From contig JARUPZ010000009.1 of assembly GCA_031213475.1 (NCBI GenBank), positions 6,853,601 to 6,917,600 on the forward strand: a stretch of 64,000 nt of DNA. The letters run 5' to 3'. How positions within the stretch are numbered: the first letter of the stretch is position 1; each line of letters begins with the position of its first letter. This stretch comes from Nereocystis luetkeana (taxonomy: Eukaryota; Sar; Phaeophyceae; Laminariales; Laminariaceae). Of the stretch, positions 10,632 to 19,894 are shown one piece after another. The notes below the pieces were generated by a model. It saw only the letters and a program-made list of their open reading frames with translations, had not been told where the DNA came from and ran no database searches. The translations under genes were made by a program, and so were the position numbers.

Positions 10632-11369
10632 ACAGCGGCAACAGTGACAGTAGGGGGAGGAGGAGCAGGAGGTGGCGGGAAAGGAACAGCAGGAGAAGCA
10701 GAAGCACGGGCAGCGTTGACAGCAACAGCAGCAGCAGACGCACTGTCACCACCGCCATCATCACAACGTACATCCTCCGCAACAGCGGCAGCAGTAGCAG
10801 CAACGACATCCGCAACAACAACACCAGCAACAACGGCGGCACCAACAGCAGTAACACCAACAGCAGTAACACCAACAGCAGTAACACCAACAGCAAGAGC
10901 ACCAACAGCAGGATCAACAGGCGGTCGCGCCTCCCCCACGTCTGTCGAGCGGCACTGGATGCAAGAGCCAAAACAGCAGACACAGCCTCAGCAGCAGCGG
11001 CAGCAGCGTGGGCCTATGCCGGGGATCGGAGGGAGCAAGCCGCCGGAAGACCAACAGGATAGATGTCCCGGGGTTGGTGGTGGCGGCGGGGGTACCGGTG
11101 ATGGGGGTGTTTGTTCTAGCGGTGTTGCTGGTAGTTACGGTGGTGATGGTAGCGGCGGTGGTGGTAGCGGTGGTGATGGTGGTGGCGGTGATGATGGTGG
11201 TGGTGGTGGTGGTGGTGGTGGTGGCGACGGGATTGAATGGGATGTTGATGGTGGAGGTGGGGGTGCAGTGGGGGCGAGAGGTGGTCGTCGGGAGGAGAAG
11301 CACGAGAGGGGGAGTGGGAGCGGGACTGATCGATTTTTAATGACAGAGGACGAATACGACATGCTTTGA
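8710..11369 (+). CDS. large Ala/Ser/Thr/Gly low-complexity protein, 3' part (two exons)
   Basis: I do not recognise this protein. An upstream exon (8710 or 8726 to 8884) reads WDDLQGEARREAVARTHN and then a hydrophobic, probably helical stretch (VVFSQLASIAFNMLECG). It ends at a GT donor after GAATCGCAG. The next exon opens at 9276 after CCTCCAG, exactly in phase 0, continues VQELLRDLDQRIRK, passes the internal ATG at 9360 and runs to TGA at 11367-11369. The joined N-terminal part looks helical, with ordinary complexity. The remaining 650 or so residues are Ser/Pro, then Ala/Thr (many GCA/ACA-repeat-like codons), a Gly-Ala run, Gln/Pro and finally a poly-Gly/Asp block near 11085-11260. The tail is short and acidic (TEDEYDML). 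The 5' end and any upstream exons are not identified. Coding is supported by the phase-0 intron and 697 uninterrupted codons. The alternative is a shorter gene starting at the 9360 ATG. Confidence 0.6.
9276..11369 (+). CDS. terminal exon of the low-complexity protein gene
   Basis: Long open exon with acceptor CTCCTCCAG at 9275 and stop TGA at 11367-11369. The antisense frames at 9668-10273 and 10361-10939 are mirror images of the GCA/GCN-rich codons and are not annotated. Confidence 0.6.
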
Positions 11370-11508
11370 TCGGCTGGTCTGTCGATATTTTGCAGCGGTA
11401 CCTCAAGCAAGTGTTTCTCAACGTGTACGTGGTACGTTTTCCTGGCAACAATGCTGTTGTGCTGTCGCGATTAGAAGTACACGGAGGCGGTATTGGGGGC
11501 GGGTAGGT

Positions 11509-11577
11509 TGGGGGGCGTAGTCATTTGTTGCTTGCCTTAGTTTTTTGGCCATTGATCACGCATCCCTTTTGAGGCGG
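11509..11577 (-). repeat. C-tract-terminated short repeat (minus copy)
   Basis: GGGGGGCGTAGTCATTTGTTG, CTTGCCTTAGTTTTTTGGCC and CACGCATCCC(T) form the inverse of the module at 8462-8537. Confidence 0.65.
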
Positions 11578-11814
11578 AACAACCGGTAGGACGGAGGGGG
11601 GGTCATGTGGTTGATCGAGCTGTGATGATGGGGGGAAGTGTGCCGGACGTGGCTCGAAGTGTCTCTTGACAAGGCTGTTGCTGCTCTGCACGTTTTCCCA
11701 ACATTTTTTTTTTTTTTTGCGTTCCACGACAATTTTCCTTCGGTCAGTCGCCCAGTCGGTCGATCGTCACGGTCAATGTTTCTGTCAGAGCGCCTTAGCT
11801 GACAGCTCTGCCAG

Positions 11815-12800
11815 AAGCGTCCTTTTTTTCGTCACCGATACCTTTTTGTGAAGTTTTCCCCAGTACCTTTTCACGAAAATCGGGCATCTCGGATGAAAAC
11901 TGTGGTATGTTCTTCACAGTTGAAAGTACCTTTTCTTCTGTCACGGGCAATTTGCTTCATTTCCTGGTATTTGTTTTTGTAGTTACGGGTATCTGGTGTG
12001 CGTTTTTGTTACTGTTTCTGCTTCTGTTAATCGTACCTGTACGGGTCCTGCAGCGGCAGTAAAACGATACGTTTCCCCGCTGGTACAGGTAGTACTTCTC
12101 TGCCGGTTAGGGCGGTACCTTCACGACTGGAAAGTTTTTCGCGTTCGTAGCAGCACCTCTACAGCAGTAGCGCGGAAACGAGTGCCTGGTACCGTTTTTT
12201 TTGCTGTTTCAGATGCCTTTTTCGAACTTCTGGGTGCCTTTTCTGCAGTATTGAGATAAGCTTTTCGCGTTTTTAGGGTGTGCTTTGTACCCGGTTCGTT
12301 TGCCTGCTGTTGCAGGCAGTGCTTTTTCTGATATGATACAAAATGTACGTTCGTGTCCTGGTAACGTTTGTGCTGTTTGGAGTACCTTATCTACTGTAAC
12401 GTGTACCTTATGTGCAGTTCTAGGAATCTTATCGTCAGTTACGGATACCTTTTTTGTGCTATTATGGGTGTACCTTTTCTCCAGTTTTGGCATTTAAAGT
12501 ACATTTTTCTGCTGGAACTAGGAATGCACTTTCTGATTTGTCCGGTCGTATCCTTATGCCGTATCACCGGGTACCAGATATCTGGTAACATTTTTGCTAC
12601 GTACTATTTCTGTGTTTGGAGTACATTTTCCGCAGTTGCAGGTAACACTCGTACCTTGCTGATGTTGCTAGTATTGTTGAGTACCTTTTCCTCTTGTTCC
12701 GTGTACCTCGCTTGTGCGGCGGGTACCTTTTTTTTCAGTTGCGGGCTGTTACGACAGCAGTACACTTTTTTTGCTGTTGCGGAGAGTGCGGCTTTCGGAA
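11815..12800. repeat. degenerate ~30-35-bp tandem repeat (GTACCTTTT...CTGTT.CGG)
   Basis: For about 1 kb the motif (G)GTACCTTTT(T), usually followed by a CTGTTGC(G/A)GG-like or CAGTT-like block, recurs roughly every 30-35 bp with heavy divergence. Examples are near 11862, 11930, 12115, 12225, 12450, 12472, 12690, 12725 and 12760. The 205-residue frame at 12368-12985 (+) is Phe/Cys/Ser/Tyr-rich because of it and is not credible as a protein. Confidence 0.6.
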
Positions 12801-13459
12801 CGATACTTCCGGTGGTATATAGCCTTTTGGCAATAATGCCAGGTCACATTTTTGCTATTCAATACCATGGCATTAGTTCGGGGGACCTTAACACTCAGGA
12901 TCCATCATATTCACAAAGCACCTACTTGTTCCAGGGTTTTTTTTTTAGCGTTTTTGGTCCTGATTACTGTGCCCTCCAAGAATAGAGTATTACACCTTTT
13001 CGGTGTTCGGAATTACGGTTCACGATAGGGACAATGCACTCTACCCTATTTACGTAGTAGCTGTGCTGTTGTAACCAGTAAAAGAGTACAGTAAGCTTAC
13101 CAGATATCAACCATTTTCAGCCTCTTTGATGTCACCCATCGGTTGCATAGCCGCCAACAAACCCGTGGGGTCGTATTGTGGCCGTCCCCTGGGTTTCCGT
13201 GTTTCCTCGTACAGTATTTAGTTGTATTGGTCCCTCTATAGTGCCGGTGTGCCTTGCCAGGCGACAAGATCGGCACTGTGTTATAGCGACAACCAACCGG
13301 CACCAACTACTCCGCACACCGCCACGCTGATTGATCCCATATGTATCATACGACTCCACCGGCACTATAGCGGGCAGGCGGCACTAAAGAGGGAACATTT
13401 CGGTAGTCCTTATTATGTTGGAATTCAGCCATGTTTTTCTTTTTGCGCGTACCAGCTTG
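12801..13459. other. no supported gene
   Basis: Contains an imperfect inverted pair near 13228-13255 and 13357-13390 (CCTCTATAGTGCCGGTGTGCC-like versus CACCGGCACTATAG-like). Nothing coding is recognisable. Confidence 0.45.
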
Positions 13460-13463
13460 TTAA

Positions 13464-13556
13464 CCCTTTTAGGACCGCAGTCCCTCCCGTTTTGGGGACA
13501 AACTACTTGGAATTTGACCGGTTTGTCCCCAGAACGGGACTGCGGTTCTAAAAGGG
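13464..13556. mobile_element. piggyBac-like TTAA hairpin MITE, copy 1
   Basis: 93-bp element between TTAA (13460-13463) and TTAA (13557-13560). The left terminus is CCCTTTTAGGACCGCAGTCC and the right terminus is its inverse with GGTTCTAAAAGGG. The inner parts (GTTTTGGGGACAAAC versus GTTTGTCCCCAGAAC) also pair, so almost the whole element is a hairpin. A TTAA duplication next to CCC termini is the hallmark of piggyBac insertions. No transposase is encoded. Confidence 0.85.
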
Positions 13557-14339
13557 TTAAAAGGCAAAACGCACCAAATATGGTTCGTCGACAAATGGCG
13601 CTTGCATTAAGCTACCGAATCCGAATGTCACATATTTGGTCTCATCCTGACCGCAATTAATATCGAAAGAGGGTGACATACGTAGGCCGTTTGTTTTTTG
13701 TTAAGGGCCTAGGACTGGTGGTAGCGGCGAAGTTGTGTTTCGACCAAAAGCCCGCAAGTCTTAAACAAAGGTCAACAATATTCAGGCGCGTCCGTAGGAA
13801 AATACGTCCTTCTCCCATTTTTTTTTCTGAACGAACCAGTTCATAGAGTTAGCACCTAAAAGTCATACGCCTGTGAAAGGAGTTCACGCCAACATTTGAA
13901 AAGCTATTTGAATTGGATCCTTCTATAATAGTAACACCAGGTGATACTTCACGCTGAAAGTCGATTCCATGCTGAAACCAAGACTTCTCGTAAAATACGG
14001 TAAACTAGACGTCCCCCCCCCCAAAAGCTCAGCGGTTCACATTTTTTTTGCTCGCGGGCCACTACTATGCCGGGGTTTTTTTACAGGAGGTTCTTTTTTG
14101 TTTCTCCCGCTAGATATATCTGGGGTCTCACAAAGTCCAAACGCATGTTCAGAAAAATGTCAAGCTCCCAGGCAACTGGCGAACGACGAAACAAAAGAGA
14201 TGTAGCTTGCACCTACTGCATGCACCTCTCGGCATTGAAGGCGCGCAATGCGTGCACGAAGTCTGGCCCAAATGAACGACGTGAACTCTTTATGATGTAA
14301 AAACGTAAAAACATATTTCTAGCGGAATCCCTGAACCAG
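13557..14339. other. no supported gene
   Basis: Short unrelated ORFs only; a C-tract at 14012-14020 and T-rich patches. I see no exon chain or RNA gene. Confidence 0.45.
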
Positions 14340-15035
14340 GTAGTTCCCGTACCGGTTTCTGTAACGTCAAATCCACTGGGTACAAGCGTGCTGGTTTTAC
14401 AAGGGGTTCCGTATAAGATGAAGGCGTTTTTACCCCGGGAATAGGGGATATACAAGATAAACTGGATTTGATTATTTTTTGTCTTCCCCGGGTACAGCGG
14501 AGCTCCACGAGCTCCAGCCATCAGCAGTCAGCTAGAGGAGTCGATATTTAATCACCGTGCGGGGATGTATGGATCCCTGATAGCACCGTTTTCGCCCCCG
14601 GTTTGTTGGAGGTGTAAACTTATACAAGGGTTTATTGCCGGGATGGTGCGCTACCCTCCCCTGGGTGGCGCTGGCACCACGAACCTCAGCCAATCAGTGA
14701 TATACCCAGGGTTGCCATGGGATTTCCAACCCGTCCGGGGCGGTATCGACCCGGGCGGTAACCATTTTCGTCCCCGGTTTGTCGGAATTGGGGATGTATA
14801 TGGAAGGATTTATGGCTAGGAGATGGGAACTTATCCTCCCCGGTCGGCGCTGGCTCCACAAAACTCCGCCCAATCAGTTGTATAATCAGTAAGATTTCCA
14901 CCCCGTGCGAGGCGGTATCGACCCGGAGGGTCACCGTTTTCGTCCCCTGTTTGCCAGAGTTTTGCATTTATCGAATTATTTATGGTCCGGGGATGGGAAT
15001 CTATCCTCCCCGGGTACAGGGGAATTCTGCGGGCC
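14340..15035. repeat. ~175-bp tandem repeat (2.6 clear copies plus a degenerate one)
   Basis: The block ACC(G/A)TTTTCG(C/T)CCCCGGTTTGT starts at 14584, 14761 and 14933 (periods 177 and 172). Each unit continues with a TATCCTCCCC(G)GG block, and the two clear copies carry (C)CCAATCAGT and a GGCGGTATCGACCCGG block. Sequence from about 14340 contains a diverged earlier copy (CCCGGGAATAGGGGATATAC, TTCCCCGGGTACAG). Confidence 0.75.
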
Positions 15036-16029
15036 TACATTAACACATTATCTACTGTTGACTGTTACGACAGTTAGTTGCAGGGAGAGAAAATAGAAGC
15101 GCGAAGGGAACGACAGATGGGATATTATGAGGAAAAAACAGGCACACCCACCAGAATCGAGCTGCACTTCGGGCAACACCCCCTACCTCAACGTGTACTA
15201 CATAATATCGAGTATCGTGTGGCCGACATTACGGTTATCGGAATCGCGTTTGGTTTACAACCCCCCCCCCCCCTCCCCCCCCGGTGAAGTCCCGCGGGGG
15301 TTATAGAGCCCTTCGCCGCTGGGAAACACATCCCATTCTAATTTAAAGCACAGTGTGTCCCACTACCACGCGTTGCGCGAAAGGTTTAGCACTTCCGACA
15401 GATATATCATGATCTACGGAGTATATCATCTATTATTACTACTCTTGTAGTTCCTCAATCCTGCGGCTGGTGTACCAGGTATGTAATAAGAAACGTCAAT
15501 TTGGCATCCAGGCCCAATGTCTTATTTCTTTCCGACCTCGATATAAATCTAACAATATATCGTGTAGGATTCTGAGTTTTATCCACTGTTGAGCTGACGT
15601 TATTATGTGTGTTTTCACCCCATTTTCTTACTGTTCGTGCCGATCTATGAGCCTACTATGCTTGTTAACATATTGATTATTAACTGAGGGCGCCCAACCT
15701 GTAGTATAGGTCTAACCCAGCTAACATTTGCTACTACTACTGCTAGCAGCTGCTGTAATAACACTTTGATCGGAATATGAAGGACCGCTTCGTGTTCATA
15801 TTCATATCTGGACAATCATTATATTTCCGTCCAAGGCGGTATCATAATAATAGTGTACTACACTGTAGGTCATCCAGGCACTTTGTGAGAGTTTATGCAC
15901 AGGATCTCTGTTGACGTTTTGTTTTTCTTAGCCCCCCCCTCCTCCTAATCCGCTTAGTAGCATGCAGCTCACCCTTTTCACGCGGACTCGCCAGACACCT
16001 CACGGCACTGCGCGCTTGGTGCGAGCAAA
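15036..16029. other. gene-free stretch
   Basis: AT-richer non-coding sequence with a C-tract at 15261-15280 and a GATC-rich snippet at 15405-15435. No ORF above 75 codons. Confidence 0.5.
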
Positions 16030-16320
16030 GTCTGCCTGGTCGGCGAAAACCCGACATGTTCCGCCCTGGCATTGTAGGGATGCGAGGGTCTATGGTCATA
16101 CCAGTACGGCCATGCATGATATCGAGTACATCTCTCCTATCGAGTACACCCCCCCCTGGTTCGAGCTTGGCGCAAGCAATGTCTGCCTGGTCGGTGAAAA
16201 CCCGACGTGCTCCGCCCCGGTATGGTAGGGATGCTAGGGTCTATATGGTCATGCGACTACGGCCATGCATGTATGTGAGATCGAATTCGTCTCTCATATC
16301 GAGTAACCCCCCCCCCCAAT
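16030..16320 (+). repeat. two C-tract-terminated repeats in tandem
   Basis: Units at about 16022-16155 and 16162-16312 share GTCTGCCTGGTCGG(C/T)GAAAA, CCCGAC(A/G)TG(T/C)TCCGCCC, TAGGGATGC(G/T)AGGGTCTA, a GGTCAT-CGACTACGGCCATG block and TATCGAGTA(A/C)CCCCC. They are about 140 bp apart in direct orientation. The 201-residue frame at 16056-16661 runs through both copies and is not credible. Confidence 0.8.
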
Positions 16321-17469
16321 CCCCCTCACCCCCCCTGGTTCGTCTGTCTCTTGTCCTCTTTGTATTGGTTGTGTCGTCCTTTGACCCACACCAACTGGAC
16401 ATAGGACTGCCCGCTTTCTGTTGGTTGTTAGCTCCTTGTCTCTACCCTCTTCTCTTCTTTTCCCTGGCGGTCTGGTCCTTAGTTGCACGTCCTTACTATG
16501 GTCCACCAGTCAGTATCATAGGAGGATTGATCGCGTACCAACAAACAACAAGCTTGTCCTCGGGACTCGGCCTGCGCCCCGAGAGCACAATTTCTTGTTT
16601 TTTTTTCTCCTTTTTTTCTCCTCTCCTCTTATTTTTTTCCTCTCGTTCTTCTTCTTTATGATCCCCCTCCTTCTCGTGTTGGCTTGTTTGTTTCTTCTTT
16701 CATTTTTTTTCGAGTGCAAATATAATACCATGGATGGATACATTCCCCTGGTGTTGTTGTTTGGTTGTAAGTGATGCGGGATGGTATACCGCAGCTCTTT
16801 CGTAAGGTTTACCTTAAGGGTTGGTATGGCACTGCTGCCGTGCGCACTATACAGACAGTATTTTTGTAAATAAATGCATGTTTGTTTTCTACCATGGAGA
16901 TGCATTTTTGTTACCCCCTGTTTTTTCGCGACCACAGACAGGATTCCCGGGAAGGAAGTCCGCGAATGCGTCAATATCACCATCATGTTGTTGTTGTCTT
17001 CACATTAAATTTTTCTTTCTACCCAGCTTCATCGGCACACCCAGTGTTCGTCCTGGTTCCCTGTCCTAGAGAGATACTGATTCTGTGGCCACATACTGTG
17101 AGACAGAGGAAGACAAAAAAATAAAATAAAATCGAAAATTCAAGTGTCAAGCAAGTGTGAAAGGCCAGCGTACCGGGTACGATAACACAACAACACGAGC
17201 AAGACCAGAAAAATAAGAACAAAAATACAATAAACTCCAAAACCAAAAATCTGAAATGAAACATAATACAAACGACGCAAGGACTTCAGACAGGCTGCCA
17301 GACGGAAAGCATACGTACCGGTACTCAGGAAGGACAGATATCTGCTGCGCGGACGAAACAACGCGAAGGAGAGGGAGACACAGGCAAACGTCTGTAAGAG
17401 CTAGTCGAACCGATACCTAGCCACCCGATCTATCTTTTCGTTTCTGCATTCAATTCGTCCACAGCTGTA
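16321..17469. other. no supported gene
   Basis: Pyrimidine-rich until about 16720, then A-rich between 17110 and 17260. Frames on both strands lack domains. Confidence 0.45.
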
Positions 17470-17911
17470 TCAGTACGGGTGTCCTTTCCCCCTCTCCCTC
17501 CTCTCCTTGTCGCCGTTCTTGGCGTCCTGAAATGCGTGGCGCAGCCTGCTCCTTTGTGCCTCGTCCCTGTGCCATCTCGCCATGAAACAGTCCGTCGCTT
17601 CGACGAGCCCCCGGTACCACTTCCCGCTCTTCTTAGCTGCCCTCGGCCATAACACTGTCACTCCGAACAGCGGAGGGGATCTTTCCGTGGACCTCTCGGT
17701 GGCTTGAAACACCCTGAGGCCCAGTTCTCGTCCGGTCGGCCTGACCCTCGGTTCTCCCCGCCAGCCATCGTCCCATACATCACCCGGCGGGTCAGCCGCT
17801 CATTGGTCGTCCGCTGTACGCCCCCCGTAAAGAGGAGGCGTCGTTTGCGGATGGTCGTCAACGCTCTCGCATTGTGCCTTTTTGAGGGCCTTGGCGCACG
17901 ACATGAGGTGG

Positions 17912-18651
17912 TCAGTGCGTGGTCGGCGCTGGAAGCCAGTGATCCGTAGTAGGAGGAGTTTTGTGGTGTGCCGTTCGGAGCTCAGCGAAGTGCTCTAAAC
18001 CGTACAGCAGGGTCTCCATCACCTCGGCCTTTAGCATGCGCACTTTTAAAGTGAGCGGGGCATCCTCCATATCATACAGCTCCCTTTTGAACCGATTGTA
18101 GCATGCCCATGCGAGTCGGATCCATCGTGTGATCTCTGGCATAATGTCAGCACGTGCGACGAGAAGGCCGTCGAGGTACACAAACTGCATCGTCTGTCTA
18201 TATCCCTGCCCCGCAGCTTCGATGACGAGCGGTGAGGTCTTAGGTGCCTGATACGGTGTCCATAGCAGCATGGTCTCCGTTTTCGGTTCGGATTCGGTAA
18301 GGCCTGCTGCTTCGAAAACGGTCACAATGACGGTCATAATCTTCGCAAGGCTTTCCGCCGACTTAACCCTTTTAGAACCGCAGTCCCGTTTTGGGGACAA
18401 TTTGGGACAAACTACTTGGAAATTGGCTGGTGTGTCCCCAAAACGGGACTGGAGTTCTAAAGGGGTTAAGACACAATGCCTGCATCGTCCGTGCACAGCG
18501 CACCCCATACTGCCCTCCGCACGCAAGTTAGTCGCCGAGAGGTCCCCTCGGGGTGAGCCAGGTCCATCAACATATCTGGGTCTTCACTGAAGCGTACCAG
18601 CACGGCGTGTATCACAGCAGCGAAGAAGACATTGAACTGAAGTGGCGACAA
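17912..18651 (-). pseudogene. LINE reverse transcriptase, palm/thumb, disrupted
   Basis: Two collinear frames, 18466-18651 (palm with CTDDAGIVS) and 17912-18366 (KSAESLAKIMTVIVTVFEAAGLTE onward), are separated by the inserted hairpin element. They are offset by one nucleotide across the insertion. The first Tyr of the usual YxDD box is Cys here. Cannot encode a working enzyme. Confidence 0.75.
18367..18465. mobile_element. piggyBac-like TTAA hairpin MITE, copy 2 (inside LINE RT)
   Basis: TTAA at 18363-18366 and 18466-18469 flank a 99-bp element with termini CCCTTTTAGAACCGCAGTCC and GTTCTAAAGGGG. The inner arms (GTTTTGGGGACAATT versus TGTCCCCAAAAC) pair. Insertion lies directly after the RT catalytic motif of the host LINE, so this element is the younger of the two. 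Confidence 0.88.
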
Positions 18652-18680
18652 TATATCACCATCAATAGATACCGCTGTAT

Positions 18681-19567
18681 GTAGTGCAGATCCAACCCAC
18701 AGGAAACTTGTTTCACAACTTACTACTGCTGCTGCTGTAGATGATGCACACTGGCACGGCTCCCACCCGCAAGACGTGGGAAAATGTTATACAGACCAGG
18801 AAAGGAAACGTAGATACCTGCCCCTGAAATTATTATGAATAGACCATCTCAAGCCGGAATCTACTCGTAGGACCTGTATGATGATCTATCCCAGGTGTTT
18901 CATAGGTTTGGAGCTGTGAAGACAAGCATGACACCTTCACCACTACCTCCAGCAAGAGCCAAAACGCATACCAGGTACCTGGTACAATCTGATCGACTGC
19001 TGTGACATTTTTTTTTTCCCCGTTTTATTTTAGTCGGAAAAAGGGAGATCCTCGTGATGTCTCGTGTCCTTGTGATGTCTCGTGTCCTCGTGATGTCTCG
19101 TGTCCTCTCGTGTAGACCATCGCCCAATCAGAGAGCTTTGTGGCCTAGACCAGCCCCTCTTGTCCGACGGTGATTGGTGGTGCTCTACAACCCGCTAGGG
19201 GAGACCCGTCCTTGTAGTGGACGCGTCAAGGTCTGCATTCGCCTTATCGCCCAGATTTTAAACTAGAAGAGCGGTCAGTCAAGGCGTCAAACCGCCGTCT
19301 CCAGCCACAGTGTAACGGAGCATACACCGGTGGTTGTCTCTCTCTTTCTCGTAGGCCCCCCGTTGGGTTTTAAGCCGCCCACGCACACCCGCATCCCCCT
19401 CGCACAGACGGCTACCCTCACCGCAGCTACCTGTAGTTGTTGGAGCACAGGAGCAACAGCGACCCTCTTTGGTCTCTGGTCTCATCCCCGCCTGGCAGAT
19501 AGAGTGATACTGCGGTTGTTCCAACACCTTTCGCGCAGCAGAGATACCCATCCGCGCTTCGACCGAG
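18681..19567. other. upstream region of the seven-exon gene
   Basis: No gene. Contains three copies of an 18-bp unit GATGTCTCGTGTCCTCGT (about 19056-19112). The 150 bp before the ATG at 19568 is a plausible 5' UTR. Core promoter elements are not recognisable. Confidence 0.4.
19056..19112. repeat. 18-bp tandem repeat, three copies
   Basis: GTGATGTCTCGTGTCC(T/C)(T/C) repeated three times in direct tandem, about 0.45 kb upstream of the predicted start codon at 19568. Confidence 0.8.
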
Positions 19568-19894
19568 ATGAAGCCTTCCTTCTTCCTTTTCACTGCCCTC
19601 TCCCTCTTCTTCTCCACCATGGGAGCCATGTTCTCCCCCTCCTCGGCGCTGAGCAACGGCAACCCCGGCGCTGATGCTGATGACGATGTGGCCCTGACGG
19701 AGGACAGCAACAAGAAGAAGACGGGCCTGTTTGACGACGTGCCGGGCATTGTAGGAGGCTGCCGCGGCGAGTTCACGTGTTCCTCCGTCTTCCCCTCCGG
19801 AGTGGAGGCCGGTGCTGACGATGATCGTGATTACGGGGTTATCGTCGCAGGGACGATGACGTTCGTGGACAGCGTTCGCTTCGACCAGCCCACG
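19568..19894 (+). CDS. exon 1: signal peptide and first repeat
   Basis: ATG at 19568 begins a strong hydrophobic leader. 109 codons end FDQPT at donor ACG|GTGAGA. Beyond the donor the frame runs only to 19951. The second Met (residue 18) also lies in the leader; the first is preferred as it gives the longer leader. Confidence 0.7.

Larger units (their letters stand above)
17470..18680 (-). mobile_element. 5'-truncated LINE (non-LTR retrotransposon) remnant
   Basis: Read on the minus strand, the region starts inside a reverse transcriptase palm (DGDILSPLQFNVFFAAVIHA). It passes an active-site-like motif LCTDDAGIVS, where families usually show YADD. It continues in the order expected for a LINE RT thumb and C-terminal domain: TMQFVYLDGLLVARAD, EITRWIRLAWACYNRFKREL, LKVRMLKAEVMETLLYG. 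The tail (frames 17658-17861 and 17470-17712) contains RRVMYGTMAGGE and a Trp/Arg-rich end (WYRGLVEATDCFMARWHRDEA). The frame is broken several times. Sequence upstream of about 18680 no longer resembles RT, consistent with the 5' truncation usual for LINEs. A TTAA hairpin element is inserted at 18367-18465. Confidence 0.8.

Noticed and set aside
9668..10939. Antisense ORFs of 192-201 residues, Ala/Val-rich
   Set aside because: Mirror of GCA/GCN-rich codons of the low-complexity gene on the plus strand.
12368..12985. 205-residue Phe/Cys/Ser-rich ORF resembling a membrane protein
   Set aside because: Its hydrophobicity comes from the TTTT-rich degenerate tandem repeat; no other feature supports it.
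16056..16661. 201-residue ORF
   Set aside because: It spans two tandem copies of an interspersed repeat and a pyrimidine-rich tract.
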